DNA of 64,000 bases from Chloroflexi bacterium OLB14 (GCA_001567105.1 LMZR01000014.1:1-64000); one strand, 5' to 3'. Counted from the first letter of the stretch, positions 16,740 to 25,466 are shown. The notes: generated by a model from the letters alone, not told the origin. Numbers and translations: made by a program.

Positions 16740-17120
16740 TTATTTTAACGTCATCAAAAATGCCACTAAAGCGTTCATGTCTTCGTTAGTTAATTCTTTT
16801 GCCAAATTTGTAACCATAACATTATTAAAACCTTCTACAACATAATCACCAGGGCGAAGGACAGAAAGCAGAATATATTCTTCAGCACTCTGACCAGCCA
16901 CGCGAGTTTCTGCTCTTGTGGCAATGCCATATAGTGAAGGACCAATAATAATGGTATCTGGTACAAGGGCATGGCAAGTGGCACAGCGGGCATTAAACAC
17001 GTTTTGCCCCTGAACGATAAATGGATCTGGCGTAGGGGTAGGCTCAGGTGGCGACATTGTTGCACAAGCCGTTAGGCTAACACCAAACAACATCAAACTT
17101 AAAATAAATATTTTTTTCAT
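16740..17120 (-). CDS. Class I cytochrome c lipoprotein
   Basis: 126 residues: signal peptide with lipobox SLTAC (Cys19), short Pro/Thr stalk, then a mono-haem cytochrome c domain with CATCH (about 51-55), GPSLYGIATR and a distal Met (NNVMVTNLAKELT). It should sit on the outer face of the membrane. It is the first gene of a two-gene unit with the dihaem peroxidase fusion and is its likely electron donor, by context. Confidence 0.85.
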   Translation of the reverse strand: MKKIFILSLMLFGVSLTACATMSPPEPTPTPDPFIVQGQNVFNARCATCHALVPDTIIIGPSLYGIATRAETRVAGQSAEEYILLSVLRPGDYVVEGFNNVMVTNLAKELTNEDMNALVAFLMTLK

Positions 17121-17228
17121 GTACAGTCCTATGTGTAGAGTGGCTGAATTATACCTGCATCTTTTCTTTTATTAAATCGTATATATTTTTGCTATAATCT
17201 AAATCAACTCGATAAAGGAGAGTCTAGT

Positions 17229-18126
17229 ATGGAAAGTTTTTTCACGTGGTTGGAATTTTTTAAAGCAAGCATGGGGTATGGCATTCAAAGATAAAGATTT
17301 GCTCAAACCCTCAATTTATGCTTTGGTTGTTGGTGGAATTGTCTCTATGATTGGGATTATCCCCATTGTTGGTGCCGCACTTTTATTTAGTGATACTCAA
17401 TTCGGAAATATCGCCTTAGCTGTACTTGGTGCTATTTTGATGTTTGTGCAATTTGTTATCACTTATATTTTTTCAGGTATGACTATTCGCCTCATTTATG
17501 ATTACCTAACCAAAGGCAATGCTGATATGCGTGCCGCATGGTCAATTGTGCGCCGTGATTTTTTTGACATTTTGACTTTAGCCGCAGTTTCAACAGTGGT
17601 TGGCATGTTACGTCAAGCCGCACAAAACAACCGCAATAGCGTTGGTGGTAGCATTGCTCGCGCCGCAACTGGCTTACTAGAAGTATTATGGACTCAAGCC
17701 GCTGTTTTGATTTTGCCCGCCATGGTCATTGACGATTTGAATCTCAAAGAAGGTGCTATACGTGTTGGGAAAATTGTCAAAGAAAATCTTTTGTTAATCG
17801 GTATCGGTGCAATCGGTGTGCGCTTCGTCACTGGATTAATTAGTTTTGTTTTAGGCGCCATGGCTCTCGTTTTGGCTTTTGCCATCGGTGGCGGACTTGC
17901 ATTCGCTTCTGGCGGAAACACAACTATTTCAATCATCGGCATAGTGATTGGTGCCATCGTTTTCTTCACATTCGTTATGTTAATCAGCGTATTCAGTTCA
18001 TATACCAACACAGCTTATCATGCTTGTTTATATATCTGGGCGCGTGATGTTGAAAAAGCAACTGCCGAAGGACGTGTACCAAGTCAAGTACAAGCCCCTG
18101 CTCCATTAGCGGCAGTGTTGGCATAA
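17229..18126 (+). CDS. DUF6159-like integral membrane protein (start region frameshifted)
   Basis: The open frame begins at ATG 17278 (282 residues), but AAAGGAGA lies properly before an ATG at 17229, which encodes MESFFTWLEFFKASMG and then runs out of frame. Deleting one G from the GGGG run at 17273-17276 joins both (SMGMAFKDKDLL). The restored N-terminus looks like the amphipathic lead of DUF6159-type proteins (KAS...KDKDLL). The rest has about six membrane segments and a conserved KGNADMRAAWSIVRRDF loop. Function of the family is unknown. Confidence 0.65.
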
Positions 18127-18135
18127 TTAATTTAT

Positions 18136-18218
18136 TAAACACGAAGGGCACAAAGGTCACAAAGGAAAATCATTTTATACATTCCCTCCTTCGCGTACTT
18201 CGAGCCCTTTGTGTTTAA
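18136..18218. repeat. AACACGAAGGGCACAAAG inverted repeat
   Basis: AACACGAAGGGC on the left and GCCCTTTGTGTTT on the right, with CACAAAGG direct repeats inside. It fills the gap before the phosphoribosyltransferase gene and resembles the repeat relics near 39850. Confidence 0.5.
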
Positions 18219-18234
18219 ATTGTTTTATAAAAAT

Positions 18235-18750
18235 ATGAAACCTGAACCTCGCCGCAACGAAATCATCTCATGGGAAGAAGTGGACAAACTGATTGACCAC
18301 TTAATTCCGCAATTCAAACGCGAATTTACTGCAATGGTATTAATCACGCGTGGCGGAATCATTCCAGGTGGTTTATTAGCAGAAGCAATGGATATTACCC
18401 ACATCCTCACCGCCGCAGTAGATTTCCCCGCTCAAATGCAAAGTCAACAATCAGCCGCATTTATGGCTTGGCCCGAGTTCATCCAATTCCCTGCTGATGA
18501 TAAATTGCGTGGTAGACCAACTTTAATCGTTGATGATGTTTGGGGTTCAGGCCGCACCATCACAGCCGTCAAGAATCGCGTCTCTGCTGCTGGTGGCTTC
18601 CCTGAAACATGTGTATTACATTTCAATCCATATAGAAATTTATTTGGCAACGTCCGCCCTGATTATTACGCCGCCATCACAGATGCTTTCATCACTTACC
18701 CATGGGAAGTTGATCGTGGCACAGACCAAGTTTTATTAGGTGAAGTTTAA
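18235..18750 (+). CDS. Phosphoribosyltransferase (type I PRTase fold)
   Basis: 171 residues from ATG 18235; a GTG at 18211 lies inside the repeat arm. The PRPP loop is PTLIVDDVWGSGRTITA, matching the hydrophobic-DD-x-x-x-SGxT motif of type I PRTases. The N-terminal VLITRGGIIPGGLLAEAM is the pyrophosphate loop region. Proteins of this small type salvage purine bases (hypoxanthine or xanthine). Substrate cannot be read from the motifs, so no symbol is given. Confidence 0.8.
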   Translation: MKPEPRRNEIISWEEVDKLIDHLIPQFKREFTAMVLITRGGIIPGGLLAEAMDITHILTAAVDFPAQMQSQQSAAFMAWPEFIQFPADDKLRGRPTLIVDDVWGSGRTITAVKNRVSAAGGFPETCVLHFNPYRNLFGNVRPDYYAAITDAFITYPWEVDRGTDQVLLGEV

Positions 18751-18754
18751 GAAT

Positions 18755-18806
18755 GACGATTGACCATTGACAATAGACTATCGTCCATCGTCAACGGTCA
18801 ATCGTC
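18755..18806. repeat. GACGATTGACCATTGAC / GTCAACGGTCAATCGTC inverted repeat
   Basis: A 17-base imperfect stem around an 18-base loop made of related ATCGTCCATCGTC words. Possible terminator for the convergent genes on either side, and a member of the local repeat vocabulary. Confidence 0.5.
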
Positions 18807-18811
18807 TAGTA

Positions 18812-19255
18812 TTATTCTAAAACTTCAAAGTTTGAAATTCTCACCCCAATCTCATCATCAATAGCTTCTTCAATATAATCAACACTGATATTATCTGGAA
18901 AGCCATATGTTGCATCATAGGTCACTTCAACCTCATCCGCATTTGCTAACACATCTGTCGTCCAAGTAAAAAGATTATCAACCGTTGCATAATTCATCAA
19001 CAGTGGATATAAAGGGTCGGTATCTAAAATCTCAACACCATTCGCGCCCATCATCGAAAGGACTTGATTATCCTTCACTTCAATCGTCAGTGGGTTGATA
19101 TCGCTAAATGGACAGAAACAGCCAACAACAAGTTGGAAGCGATAATGACTCACACCTGATTCGTTCCACTTCGTCAAGTTTTTATCAAACTCAGTAGATG
19201 TACTTCCGCAAGCCGTCAAAATTAAAATCAACACGATATAAAATATTTTCTTCAT
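18812..19255 (-). CDS. DUF6174-type lipoprotein
   Basis: 147 residues from ATG 19255, preceded by AAGGAG. Lipobox LILTAC, then a domain with YRFQLVVGCFCPF, LTIEVKDNQVLS and YDATYGFPDNISVDY. The W-x-x-x-x-x-x-HYRF...CxC...V-x-V-x-(D/N) pattern fits DUF6174, a family of small secreted proteins with no known function. Confidence 0.7.
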   Translation of the reverse strand: MKKIFYIVLILILTACGSTSTEFDKNLTKWNESGVSHYRFQLVVGCFCPFSDINPLTIEVKDNQVLSMMGANGVEILDTDPLYPLLMNYATVDNLFTWTTDVLANADEVEVTYDATYGFPDNISVDYIEEAIDDEIGVRISNFEVLE

Positions 19256-19309
19256 TTTTTCTCCTTGATATATAAGACGACTCAATGGATAAAAAGTTCC
19301 CTGATAAAT

Positions 19310-19375
19310 CAGGACAAGCCCGCTTCATTCTTGCGGATAATTGATTCTGCTCCATCAACATTTTATTTACCTGAT
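19310..19375. repeat. GCGGATAATTGATTCTGCTCCATCAAC dispersed repeat
   Basis: Related copies stand at 6673-6710, 54667-54715 and, in coding sequence, about 23428-23470 (M42 gene). Shared core: ATTGATTCTGCTCCATCAAC. Confidence 0.55.
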
Positions 19376-19394
19376 GATAATGTCCTCATGGCTC

Positions 19395-19547
19395 TTTGAC
19401 CCCGTAGGGGTCAAATGATTATAGATATTCAAACGCATAAATTCAAACCCCGAAGGGGTGTCACAGATTTTCGAATCTCTGTCATCCCTTCGGGATTTAT
19501 CTATATAAATCATTTTTCTATAATCATGTCATCCTTACAGGATTATT
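19395..19547. repeat. Composite palindrome array (CCCCGTAGGGG / CCCCGAAGGGG / TCCCTTCGGGA modules), copy 1
   Basis: Small hairpins TTGACCCCGTAGGGGTCAA, ACCCCGAAGGGGT and ATCCCTTCGGGAT, each joined by ATGATTATAGA-like spacers. The same module set occurs at 37982-38092, 43214-43365 and 56440-56615. Noncoding; sits between two lipoprotein genes. Confidence 0.75.
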
Positions 19548-19549
19548 TC

Positions 19550-20059
19550 TTACGGATGCTGATGCTCCATCGTCTCTGCTGAATCTTGCACAGGCACATT
19601 GACTGTGACAGCAGGATAATGCTCAAAATTAAATGTGACCGTAATTTCATCCCCTGCTTTCAAATCTTGTTTCAAATCAACCAACATGATGTGATAACTT
19701 CCTGTTTTGAATTCAACTTCATCACCTGCCAAAATTTCAACAGACTCTAATGGCGACATACTCATGACATCATTGGTGACTGTGGTCAAATGCAATTCAA
19801 CTGCATTAGCAACATCTGTTGAAACACTGATTAACTTATCATCCACATTTGTATGGTTATGCAAAATTAAATAAATGGCTGAATTTTCACCTTGCAACGC
19901 ACTGCGCACCCACGCTTCATGTGACTCAATCCCTTCACCACTTGCACATGCACTTAACAAAATCATCAACAAAATCAAACCCACCACTTTCCACTTTCTA
20001 CCCTTCGATAAACTCAGGGCATCGCTTTCCACAAACTTCTTTCCTCTTTCTTCTTTCAT
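19550..20059 (-). CDS. PCu(A)C copper chaperone lipoprotein
   Basis: 169 residues. The copper-binding pattern is present: VELHLTTVTNDVMSM, then SYHIMLVDL about 30 residues later, giving the H-M-x10-M-x21-H-x-M arrangement of the PCu(A)C family, which delivers copper to cytochrome oxidase outside the membrane. A His-rich tail (EHQHP) follows. Lipobox LSAC lies near residue 38 because the N-terminus carries an unusual extension DALSLSKGRKW, encoded by a dispersed repeat at 19999-20030. The real start may therefore be after that insert, although AAGGAG supports the annotated one. Confidence 0.8.
   Translation of the reverse strand: MKEERGKKFVESDALSLSKGRKWKVVGLILLMILLSACASGEGIESHEAWVRSALQGENSAIYLILHNHTNVDDKLISVSTDVANAVELHLTTVTNDVMSMSPLESVEILAGDEVEFKTGSYHIMLVDLKQDLKAGDEITVTFNFEHYPAVTVNVPVQDSAETMEHQHP
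19999..20030 (-). repeat. CCCTTCGATAAACTCAGGGC repeat inside the copper chaperone gene
   Basis: Quasi-palindromic CCCTTCG...CTCAGGG, read in frame as DALSLSKG. This is a well-known kind of dispersed environmental-genome repeat that often reads as this peptide. Confidence 0.65.
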
Positions 20060-20079
20060 TCAAACTCCTTAAACAATTT

Positions 20080-22674
20080 TTATACTATTTTCACCGTACT
20101 GCCCCGCTCCGTCTTTTCCACCTCAATACGATTCGGAAAAGCATCTTTCAACTCATCAATATGGGTAATGACAAAAATTTTCGCAAAATCGTTTTTGACA
20201 GCATTGATGGCTTCGATCAATCTCTGCCTTCCTTGTGCATCTTGCGAGCCAAAGCCTTCGTCAATGACTAAAGTTTGCAAACGCGCACCTTTGCGTTGAG
20301 CCAAAATTTCAGAGAGTGCTAAACGAATCGCAAAGTTGACACGAAACGCCTCGCCGCCTGAATACATTTCATAATTTCGTGAACCCGAAGAATCACTGAT
20401 TTGAATATCCAACGTTTCTTTCAAGTCATCGCGCTTTTTATCTTTATACTCGGCTTGCGTTATGAAACGAATTGTCATTCTGCCATCGCTTAATTTATCG
20501 AGTAAATCATTTGCTTTTTGCTCAATTTGGGGCAAGGCTTGTTCAATCAACAAAGCAGGCACGCCATCTTTACCAAAAGCCCGCTCCAAACTTTTATGCC
20601 GTAAAATGTTTTGATTCAATTCCTCACGTTGAGATTCATAATCTTTTCTACGAATTCGCAACGTGGCTAACACATCCACTTTCTGACGTGCCGCGCCTAA
20701 TTCATCCCGAATTCGGTTTTCATTTTCTTTCAATTCATAAAATTTATCTTCGGCTGCTTGCAAATTCGGCGCTTTTGATTCCGTCTCAGCCAAAACGTTT
20801 AACGCTTCGCTATAACTTTTTTCAGCAGAATCAACTTCCTCTTTTTTCTTTTTTCTTTCTTCTGCCAATTCTTTAATCTCTTTTTCAATTCTCTTGCTTA
20901 AATCTTTTGCTTTATCTAACTTAGCATGTTCTTCTTCCACTGTTCGCAAAGTCAGTTCTTCTTTTCGTTTTGATTCATGTGCCGAAACATCATAACCAAG
21001 TTTAGCCAATTCTTTATCTAACTTGGCTAATTCTTTTTGAGCATCAACTGCAAATTTTCCATTTTCCAAAATTTTATTAATTTCTTTCAGCCGTTTTGCG
21101 CCTAACTTTTCCCATTCTTTGCTTTGTACATGGATTGAGTCCAATTGCAAAGTTAAAGTGGAAACAGCATTAGAAAATTGCAAGCGTTCATTATCTAAAT
21201 TCTTATAATTCGTAATGCGTGATTCGTAATCCGTAATTTGTTTTTCAATTTCATCCATTTCTTTTTTATTGGCACGGAATGTATCACCTTTTTTCTTGCC
21301 TTCTTTATTTAATTCATTAAGTGTTGATTTTCGATGTGCTTCTGTCAATTCTTGTCCACATAAAGGACATTCAGCACTGTCTGTTTTTTCTAACGAATCA
21401 ATTCGTATTTTATATTCGTCCATTTCTTTACGCAAAATTTCATTTTCAGATTTCAACCCCGCTAATTTTTCTTTCGCTTCATTTCTTTGACCTTCAACTG
21501 CATCCTGTTCCGCAATCTTCTTCTCAACCTCAACCAATGACCGTTTCGCAGACTCAATCTGCTTTTCCAAGTCGCCCACCACTGATAACTGCTCACTGAT
21601 CACTGACCACTGATTACTCAAACCTTCTTGCTCTTGTTCCAGCTTAACTTTCTCAACTTCAATCTCCCTTAACAACGGCTGACGTTTCTCATCATATTCT
21701 CGAAAAGCCGAAGCAGAATTTTCTAATTCGCCCAATTCTTCTTTAACTTTTTTCCATGCTTTATACAAACGCTCAATCTCTTTGGCTCTGCTGACTAAAT
21801 CCGCAAAATCGTTTTGCTCATTTTCTTTTTCCGCAATTTTTGATTCAAGCGTAGATAAAGAAAACTGCAAATTATTAAAAGATTTTTCCAATGTTTGTAC
21901 TAACTTCTTCTGCTCATTCAAAATCGCAGTGGTGTTTTTGATGTTGGCTAAAATCGAATCTTGCGCCTCACGCGCCGTTGAAATTTGTTTTAGATTTTTT
22001 TCTAATTCACTCAAACGTGTTTTACGTGTCTCTTCTTCTGAAAGTTCTAAATCAATTTCAGCCACACGTCCGTCAATTTCAGTCACATCACCTTCGAGTG
22101 CTTTTCGTTTATCAGCCGTGCGTTCTTTATAAGTTTCCCAAATCTCCAAACCTAAAATAGAACTCAAAATTGCTTTTCGTTCACTGGCTTTCTTTTGCGT
22201 GAACTGATCGGCTTTACCTTGCAAAAAGAAAGAAGCATTGATAAACGTCTCATAATCCAATTGCAAAGTTTGCTCAATGCGTGCCTGCGTCTCTCGTGTT
22301 GATTTTTCAGTTAAGGGTCTCCAAATCCCCTCTCCTTGTAGGAGAGGGTTAGGGAGAGGTTCTCCATCCAACACCTGAAACTCCAACACCGTACTTTTAT
22401 TTCTCGGCAACGTCCTCTGCACACGATACACATTACCTTCATATTGAAACGTCAATGCTACTAATGCTTCTTTCACATCTGGGCTTAAATTAAGCACATC
22501 CACGCCTTTGCCACGCGCCTCACCAAAAAGTGACCAAGTAAAAGCATCCAGCAAAGATGACTTCCCCGCTCCATTCGCACCAGATATACAGGCAAGGTCA
22601 AGAAGCGTGAAATCTAAATCAACTGCATCACGATAAGATAAAAATCCAGAAATTTTTAATTGAATTGGAATCAT
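20080..22674 (-). CDS. sbcC: SbcC/Rad50-type SMC ATPase (double-strand break nuclease subunit)
   Basis: 864 residues from ATG 22674. Walker A GANGAGKSS (32-40), Q-loop region FFLQGKADQF, two long coiled coils, zinc hook CPLC (436-439), ABC signature MYSGGEAFRVNFAIRLALSE and Walker B LQTLVIDEGFGSQD (about 799-810). It pairs with SbcD nuclease in DNA-end processing; no sbcD is in the window. Three insertions encoded by short repeats are visible: PLPNPLLQGEG (about 107-116), NQWSVISEQLSVVGD (354-368) and ITDYESRITNYKN (480-492). Confidence 0.92.
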   Translation of the reverse strand: MIPIQLKISGFLSYRDAVDLDFTLLDLACISGANGAGKSSLLDAFTWSLFGEARGKGVDVLNLSPDVKEALVALTFQYEGNVYRVQRTLPRNKSTVLEFQVLDGEPLPNPLLQGEGIWRPLTEKSTRETQARIEQTLQLDYETFINASFFLQGKADQFTQKKASERKAILSSILGLEIWETYKERTADKRKALEGDVTEIDGRVAEIDLELSEEETRKTRLSELEKNLKQISTAREAQDSILANIKNTTAILNEQKKLVQTLEKSFNNLQFSLSTLESKIAEKENEQNDFADLVSRAKEIERLYKAWKKVKEELGELENSASAFREYDEKRQPLLREIEVEKVKLEQEQEGLSNQWSVISEQLSVVGDLEKQIESAKRSLVEVEKKIAEQDAVEGQRNEAKEKLAGLKSENEILRKEMDEYKIRIDSLEKTDSAECPLCGQELTEAHRKSTLNELNKEGKKKGDTFRANKKEMDEIEKQITDYESRITNYKNLDNERLQFSNAVSTLTLQLDSIHVQSKEWEKLGAKRLKEINKILENGKFAVDAQKELAKLDKELAKLGYDVSAHESKRKEELTLRTVEEEHAKLDKAKDLSKRIEKEIKELAEERKKKKEEVDSAEKSYSEALNVLAETESKAPNLQAAEDKFYELKENENRIRDELGAARQKVDVLATLRIRRKDYESQREELNQNILRHKSLERAFGKDGVPALLIEQALPQIEQKANDLLDKLSDGRMTIRFITQAEYKDKKRDDLKETLDIQISDSSGSRNYEMYSGGEAFRVNFAIRLALSEILAQRKGARLQTLVIDEGFGSQDAQGRQRLIEAINAVKNDFAKIFVITHIDELKDAFPNRIEVEKTERGSTVKIV
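21203..21240 (-). repeat. ATTCGTAAT-type repeat inside the sbcC coiled coil
   Basis: Imperfect direct repeats of ATTCGTAAT(G/C)CGT; encodes TDYESRITNYK. Same word as the priA insert at 12298-12330. Confidence 0.6.
21577..21620 (-). repeat. CACTGATAACTGCTCACTGATC-type repeat inside sbcC
   Basis: Imperfect tandem of (A)CTGA(T/C)CACTGA words; encodes NQWSVISEQLSVVGD, the typical translation of this repeat family. Confidence 0.6.
22325..22360 (-). repeat. CCCCTCTCC...GGAGAGGGTTAGGG repeat inside sbcC
   Basis: Encodes PLPNPLLQGEG between two beta strands of the N-terminal ATPase lobe. Other copies at 16701-16739 and 29894-29932. Confidence 0.65.
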
Positions 22675-22688
22675 AATGTTCAAATAGA

Positions 22689-22741
22689 GTGCGTCGCACA
22701 TTTTTTAACAGCAATATCCAAATCTGTTAAGTGCGACGCAT
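22689..22741. other. GTGCGTCGCAC / GTGCGACGCA inverted repeat
   Basis: Arms separated by about 30 bases, in the gap between the divergent sbcC and Thr/Pro-rich genes. Could be a hairpin or an operator pair. Confidence 0.45.
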
Positions 22742-22773
22742 CCCAATATAACTTGAATTATAATCTACCCACT

Positions 22774-23280
22774 ATGCGAGAAATCGAACCCTCCAAACGC
22801 GCACGAGTCCGCATGCAATTACTTGCGGTAATCATAGCAACCATTCCATGTTATTGCACAGGTCTCATTGCTTTATCATTTGCTCCCAACCCACGCGCAA
22901 CACCTACCCCAACCATCACCATCACTCACACTGGCACAATCACACCTGCCACACCCCACAGGGTAGCACTACGCCACAAATCATAACAGGCACCATTACC
23001 TTCACCTCAACCTCCACCGAAACCCCCAACTCTCACCTCAACACCAACTATTACCTTCACTCCATTTCAACCTGCCACACTTACTTTTACATTCACCCCA
23101 TCCATCACACCTTCACTTACACCTTCTATCACCCCTTCGCTTACACCATCCAACACACCCACCATTACCCCTACATTCACGCCATCTATCACACCTTCCA
23201 TCACACCATCGAATACCTCATCACCCACACCATCAAACACACCCACACTCACACCAACAGCCTTTGGTGGCACACCATGA
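22774..23280 (+). CDS. Membrane-anchored Thr/Pro-repeat stalk protein (two compensating frameshifts)
   Basis: From ATG 22774 the protein has a basic N-terminus (MREIEPSKRARVRMQ), one membrane anchor and a Thr/Pro tail. The frame breaks at a CCCC run (22954-22957) and returns at a CCCCC run (23023-23027). With both corrected, the tail continues as TPSITPSLTPS-type repeats to GGTP and a TGA at 23278-23280. The tail looks like an extracellular stalk. TATAAT (22759-22764) lies nine bases before the ATG with no Shine-Dalgarno. The stop overlaps the next start as ATGA, so it is coupled to the M42 gene. Confidence 0.5.
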
Positions 23281-24365
23281 ACAATATCACCCCATTCCTC
23301 AAATCTTTAATTTCAGTTGCAGGCGTTTCAGGATATGAAAAACCAGTAGCAAATCTAATCAAAGATAAATGGACTCCCCTAGTAGATCAAATTTCTGAAT
23401 CCAAACTCGGCTCGATTCATGGATTGAAAATTGGTTCTGCTCCATCAACCTCAAAATTAACTGATAAATCCCCGCGCCCATCTGTGTTAATCGCCACTCA
23501 CATGGATGCCATCGGATTAATGGTCACTCGCATTGTAGATGAATTTTTATACATCACCAACATCGGCGGTATTGATTCACGTGTATTGCCAGGCACACCT
23601 GTCACAGTCCATGCTTCTGGCACACACGAAGAACTATATGGTGTGATTGTGATGCCACCTGCAAACTTACTCCCCGAAGGTGAAGGTGGTGGCGTTGTTG
23701 GCTTAAAATATTTGATGATTGATATAGGCTTAACTGCCAAAGAAATTACCAAAAAAGTTAACGTAGGTGATAGAGTTTCATTTGCCACTGAACCCATAGA
23801 AATGCCTGGCGGATATTTAAGCGGACACACTTTAGATAATCGCGCTTCAGTTGCCGCACTCACTTTATGTTTGGAAGAATTACAAAATAAAAAACATAAT
23901 TGGGATGTGTGGGCAGTTGCCACAGTGCAAGAAGAAACTGTTTTCGGCGGATCGTACACATCTACTTACGAGATTAGACCTACCCTTGCGGTTGCAGTAG
24001 ATATGACTTTTGGCAAAGGCACAGGCTCAAGTGGTTATCAAACTTTTGCTTTAGGCAAAGGTCTCACTTTAGGTATTGGACCCAGCATTACACCTTATTT
24101 ATATAAACGCTTCAAAGAAGTAGCAGAAAAAGTTGAAATTCCAGTGCATGATGATTTAATGCCCGAATATTCATCCACCGATGCCGATGCCATGCAATTA
24201 ACTGCGGAAGGAATCCCAACTATGGTTTTGAGCATTCCGCAAAGATACATGCATACTGCTGTTGAGTTAGTTGCAATGAAAGATATCCAACGTGCTGGAC
24301 GTTTATTAGCAGAATTTATCGCTTCACTCGAAACAGATTTTATGGAAAAAATATCTTGGGAATAA
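23277..24365 (+). CDS. M42 family metallopeptidase (TET-type aminopeptidase), paralog 1
   Basis: 362 residues from ATG 23277. Dinuclear metal ligands and catalytic residues are visible: THMDAIG (His75), LDNRASVAA, VQEETVFGG, AVDMTFGKG and RYMHTAVE. M42 enzymes are tetrahedral cytosolic aminopeptidases acting on peptides. Residues about 53-65 (SAPSTSKLTDKS) are an insertion before the first metal ligand, encoded by DNA resembling the GATTCTGCTCCATCAAC repeat. It is the first of three M42 genes in a row. Confidence 0.9.
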   Translation: MNNITPFLKSLISVAGVSGYEKPVANLIKDKWTPLVDQISESKLGSIHGLKIGSAPSTSKLTDKSPRPSVLIATHMDAIGLMVTRIVDEFLYITNIGGIDSRVLPGTPVTVHASGTHEELYGVIVMPPANLLPEGEGGGVVGLKYLMIDIGLTAKEITKKVNVGDRVSFATEPIEMPGGYLSGHTLDNRASVAALTLCLEELQNKKHNWDVWAVATVQEETVFGGSYTSTYEIRPTLAVAVDMTFGKGTGSSGYQTFALGKGLTLGIGPSITPYLYKRFKEVAEKVEIPVHDDLMPEYSSTDADAMQLTAEGIPTMVLSIPQRYMHTAVELVAMKDIQRAGRLLAEFIASLETDFMEKISWE

Positions 24366-24409
24366 GTAAGTCACGTTAAAAACGTGCCCTACTTGGCTAA
24401 AAACAAACT

Positions 24410-25456
24410 ATGTTAACCATCAACAAACCACAACTTGATTTACTCGAAAAACTTTGCAACGCCATGTCTGTTTCTGGAGATGAAGGCGAAGTACGGCGAA
24501 TTGTGCTAGAAGAAGTTAAACCGTATGCAGATGAAGTCAAAATAGATGCGCTGGGCAGTGTTTTAGTCACCAAAAAAAGCACCAACAAAAAAGCCATGCG
24601 CGTGTTATTAGACGCACACATGGACGAAGTCGGCTTTATGATTGTGGCAGACGATGGCGACGGCTTTTATCAATTTCAAACTGTAGGCGGCATTGATGAA
24701 CGTCATTTAGTCGGCAAACAAGTCATTGTCGGTAAAGATCATACACTTGGCGTGATTGGCGCAAAACCAATTCACCTAACAACTTATAGCGAACGACAAC
24801 ATAGTATAGATGTTGATGCCATGCGTGTTGATTTAGGTCCAGAAGGCAAAGCCAAAGTTGGCGAGCGTGCTACTTTCGCCACTAAATTCAAACGCGTTGG
24901 CAATTCCATCATGTCAAAATCCATTGACAATAGAATTGGCGTGGCAATATTAATTGAACTACTCAAAAACGCACCTAAAAATATTGAGTTATGTTTATCT
25001 TTCAACGTGCAAGAAGAAATCGGCTTACGCGGTGCTAAAGTTGCTGGCTATTACTTCAACCCTGATATCGCCATCGTAGTTGATTCAACTCCCGCACGTG
25101 ATTTACCCGATTACGAAGGCAAAGAAAACTATACCTATAACTCAAAATTAGGATTAGGTCCCGCTATTTATATGGCAAACTCATCCACCATTGATGACCC
25201 ACGTTTGGTTAAATTTTTACAAGATGTTGCCATCAAAAATAAAATTCAATACCAAATGCGTCAGCCAGGTGGCGGTGGCACAAATGCAGGCGCAATTCAA
25301 AAAATACGCACAGGCGTGCCTGTTGTCAGTGTTTCTGTGCCACATCGTTATACTCATTCGCCTATCAGCATTTCACGTGTAGATGATTGGAAGAATACTT
25401 TGAATTTATTGCATGTAGCATTGAAAAATATCAACCGTGATGTGTTAAAAAAATAA
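24410..25456 (+). CDS. M42 family metallopeptidase, paralog 2
   Basis: 348 residues. Motifs DAHMDEVGF, IDNRIGVAI, VQEEIGLRGA, VVDSTPA and HRYTHSP give all metal ligands and the catalytic Glu. It has the same fold and layout as the genes at 23277 and 26288, but the sequence has diverged, so the paralogs probably differ in side-chain preference. The gap to the upstream gene is 44 bases, so it is likely in the same operon. Confidence 0.92.
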   Translation: MLTINKPQLDLLEKLCNAMSVSGDEGEVRRIVLEEVKPYADEVKIDALGSVLVTKKSTNKKAMRVLLDAHMDEVGFMIVADDGDGFYQFQTVGGIDERHLVGKQVIVGKDHTLGVIGAKPIHLTTYSERQHSIDVDAMRVDLGPEGKAKVGERATFATKFKRVGNSIMSKSIDNRIGVAILIELLKNAPKNIELCLSFNVQEEIGLRGAKVAGYYFNPDIAIVVDSTPARDLPDYEGKENYTYNSKLGLGPAIYMANSSTIDDPRLVKFLQDVAIKNKIQYQMRQPGGGGTNAGAIQKIRTGVPVVSVSVPHRYTHSPISISRVDDWKNTLNLLHVALKNINRDVLKK

Positions 25457-25466
25457 AATTCAGCTC

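Noticed and set aside
22848..23276. A His/Thr/Tyr-rich N-terminal extension in front of the first M42 peptidase
   Set aside because: It is the wrong frame of a Thr/Pro-rich stalk gene. The ATG at 23277 starts the conserved peptidase and couples to the stalk stop.
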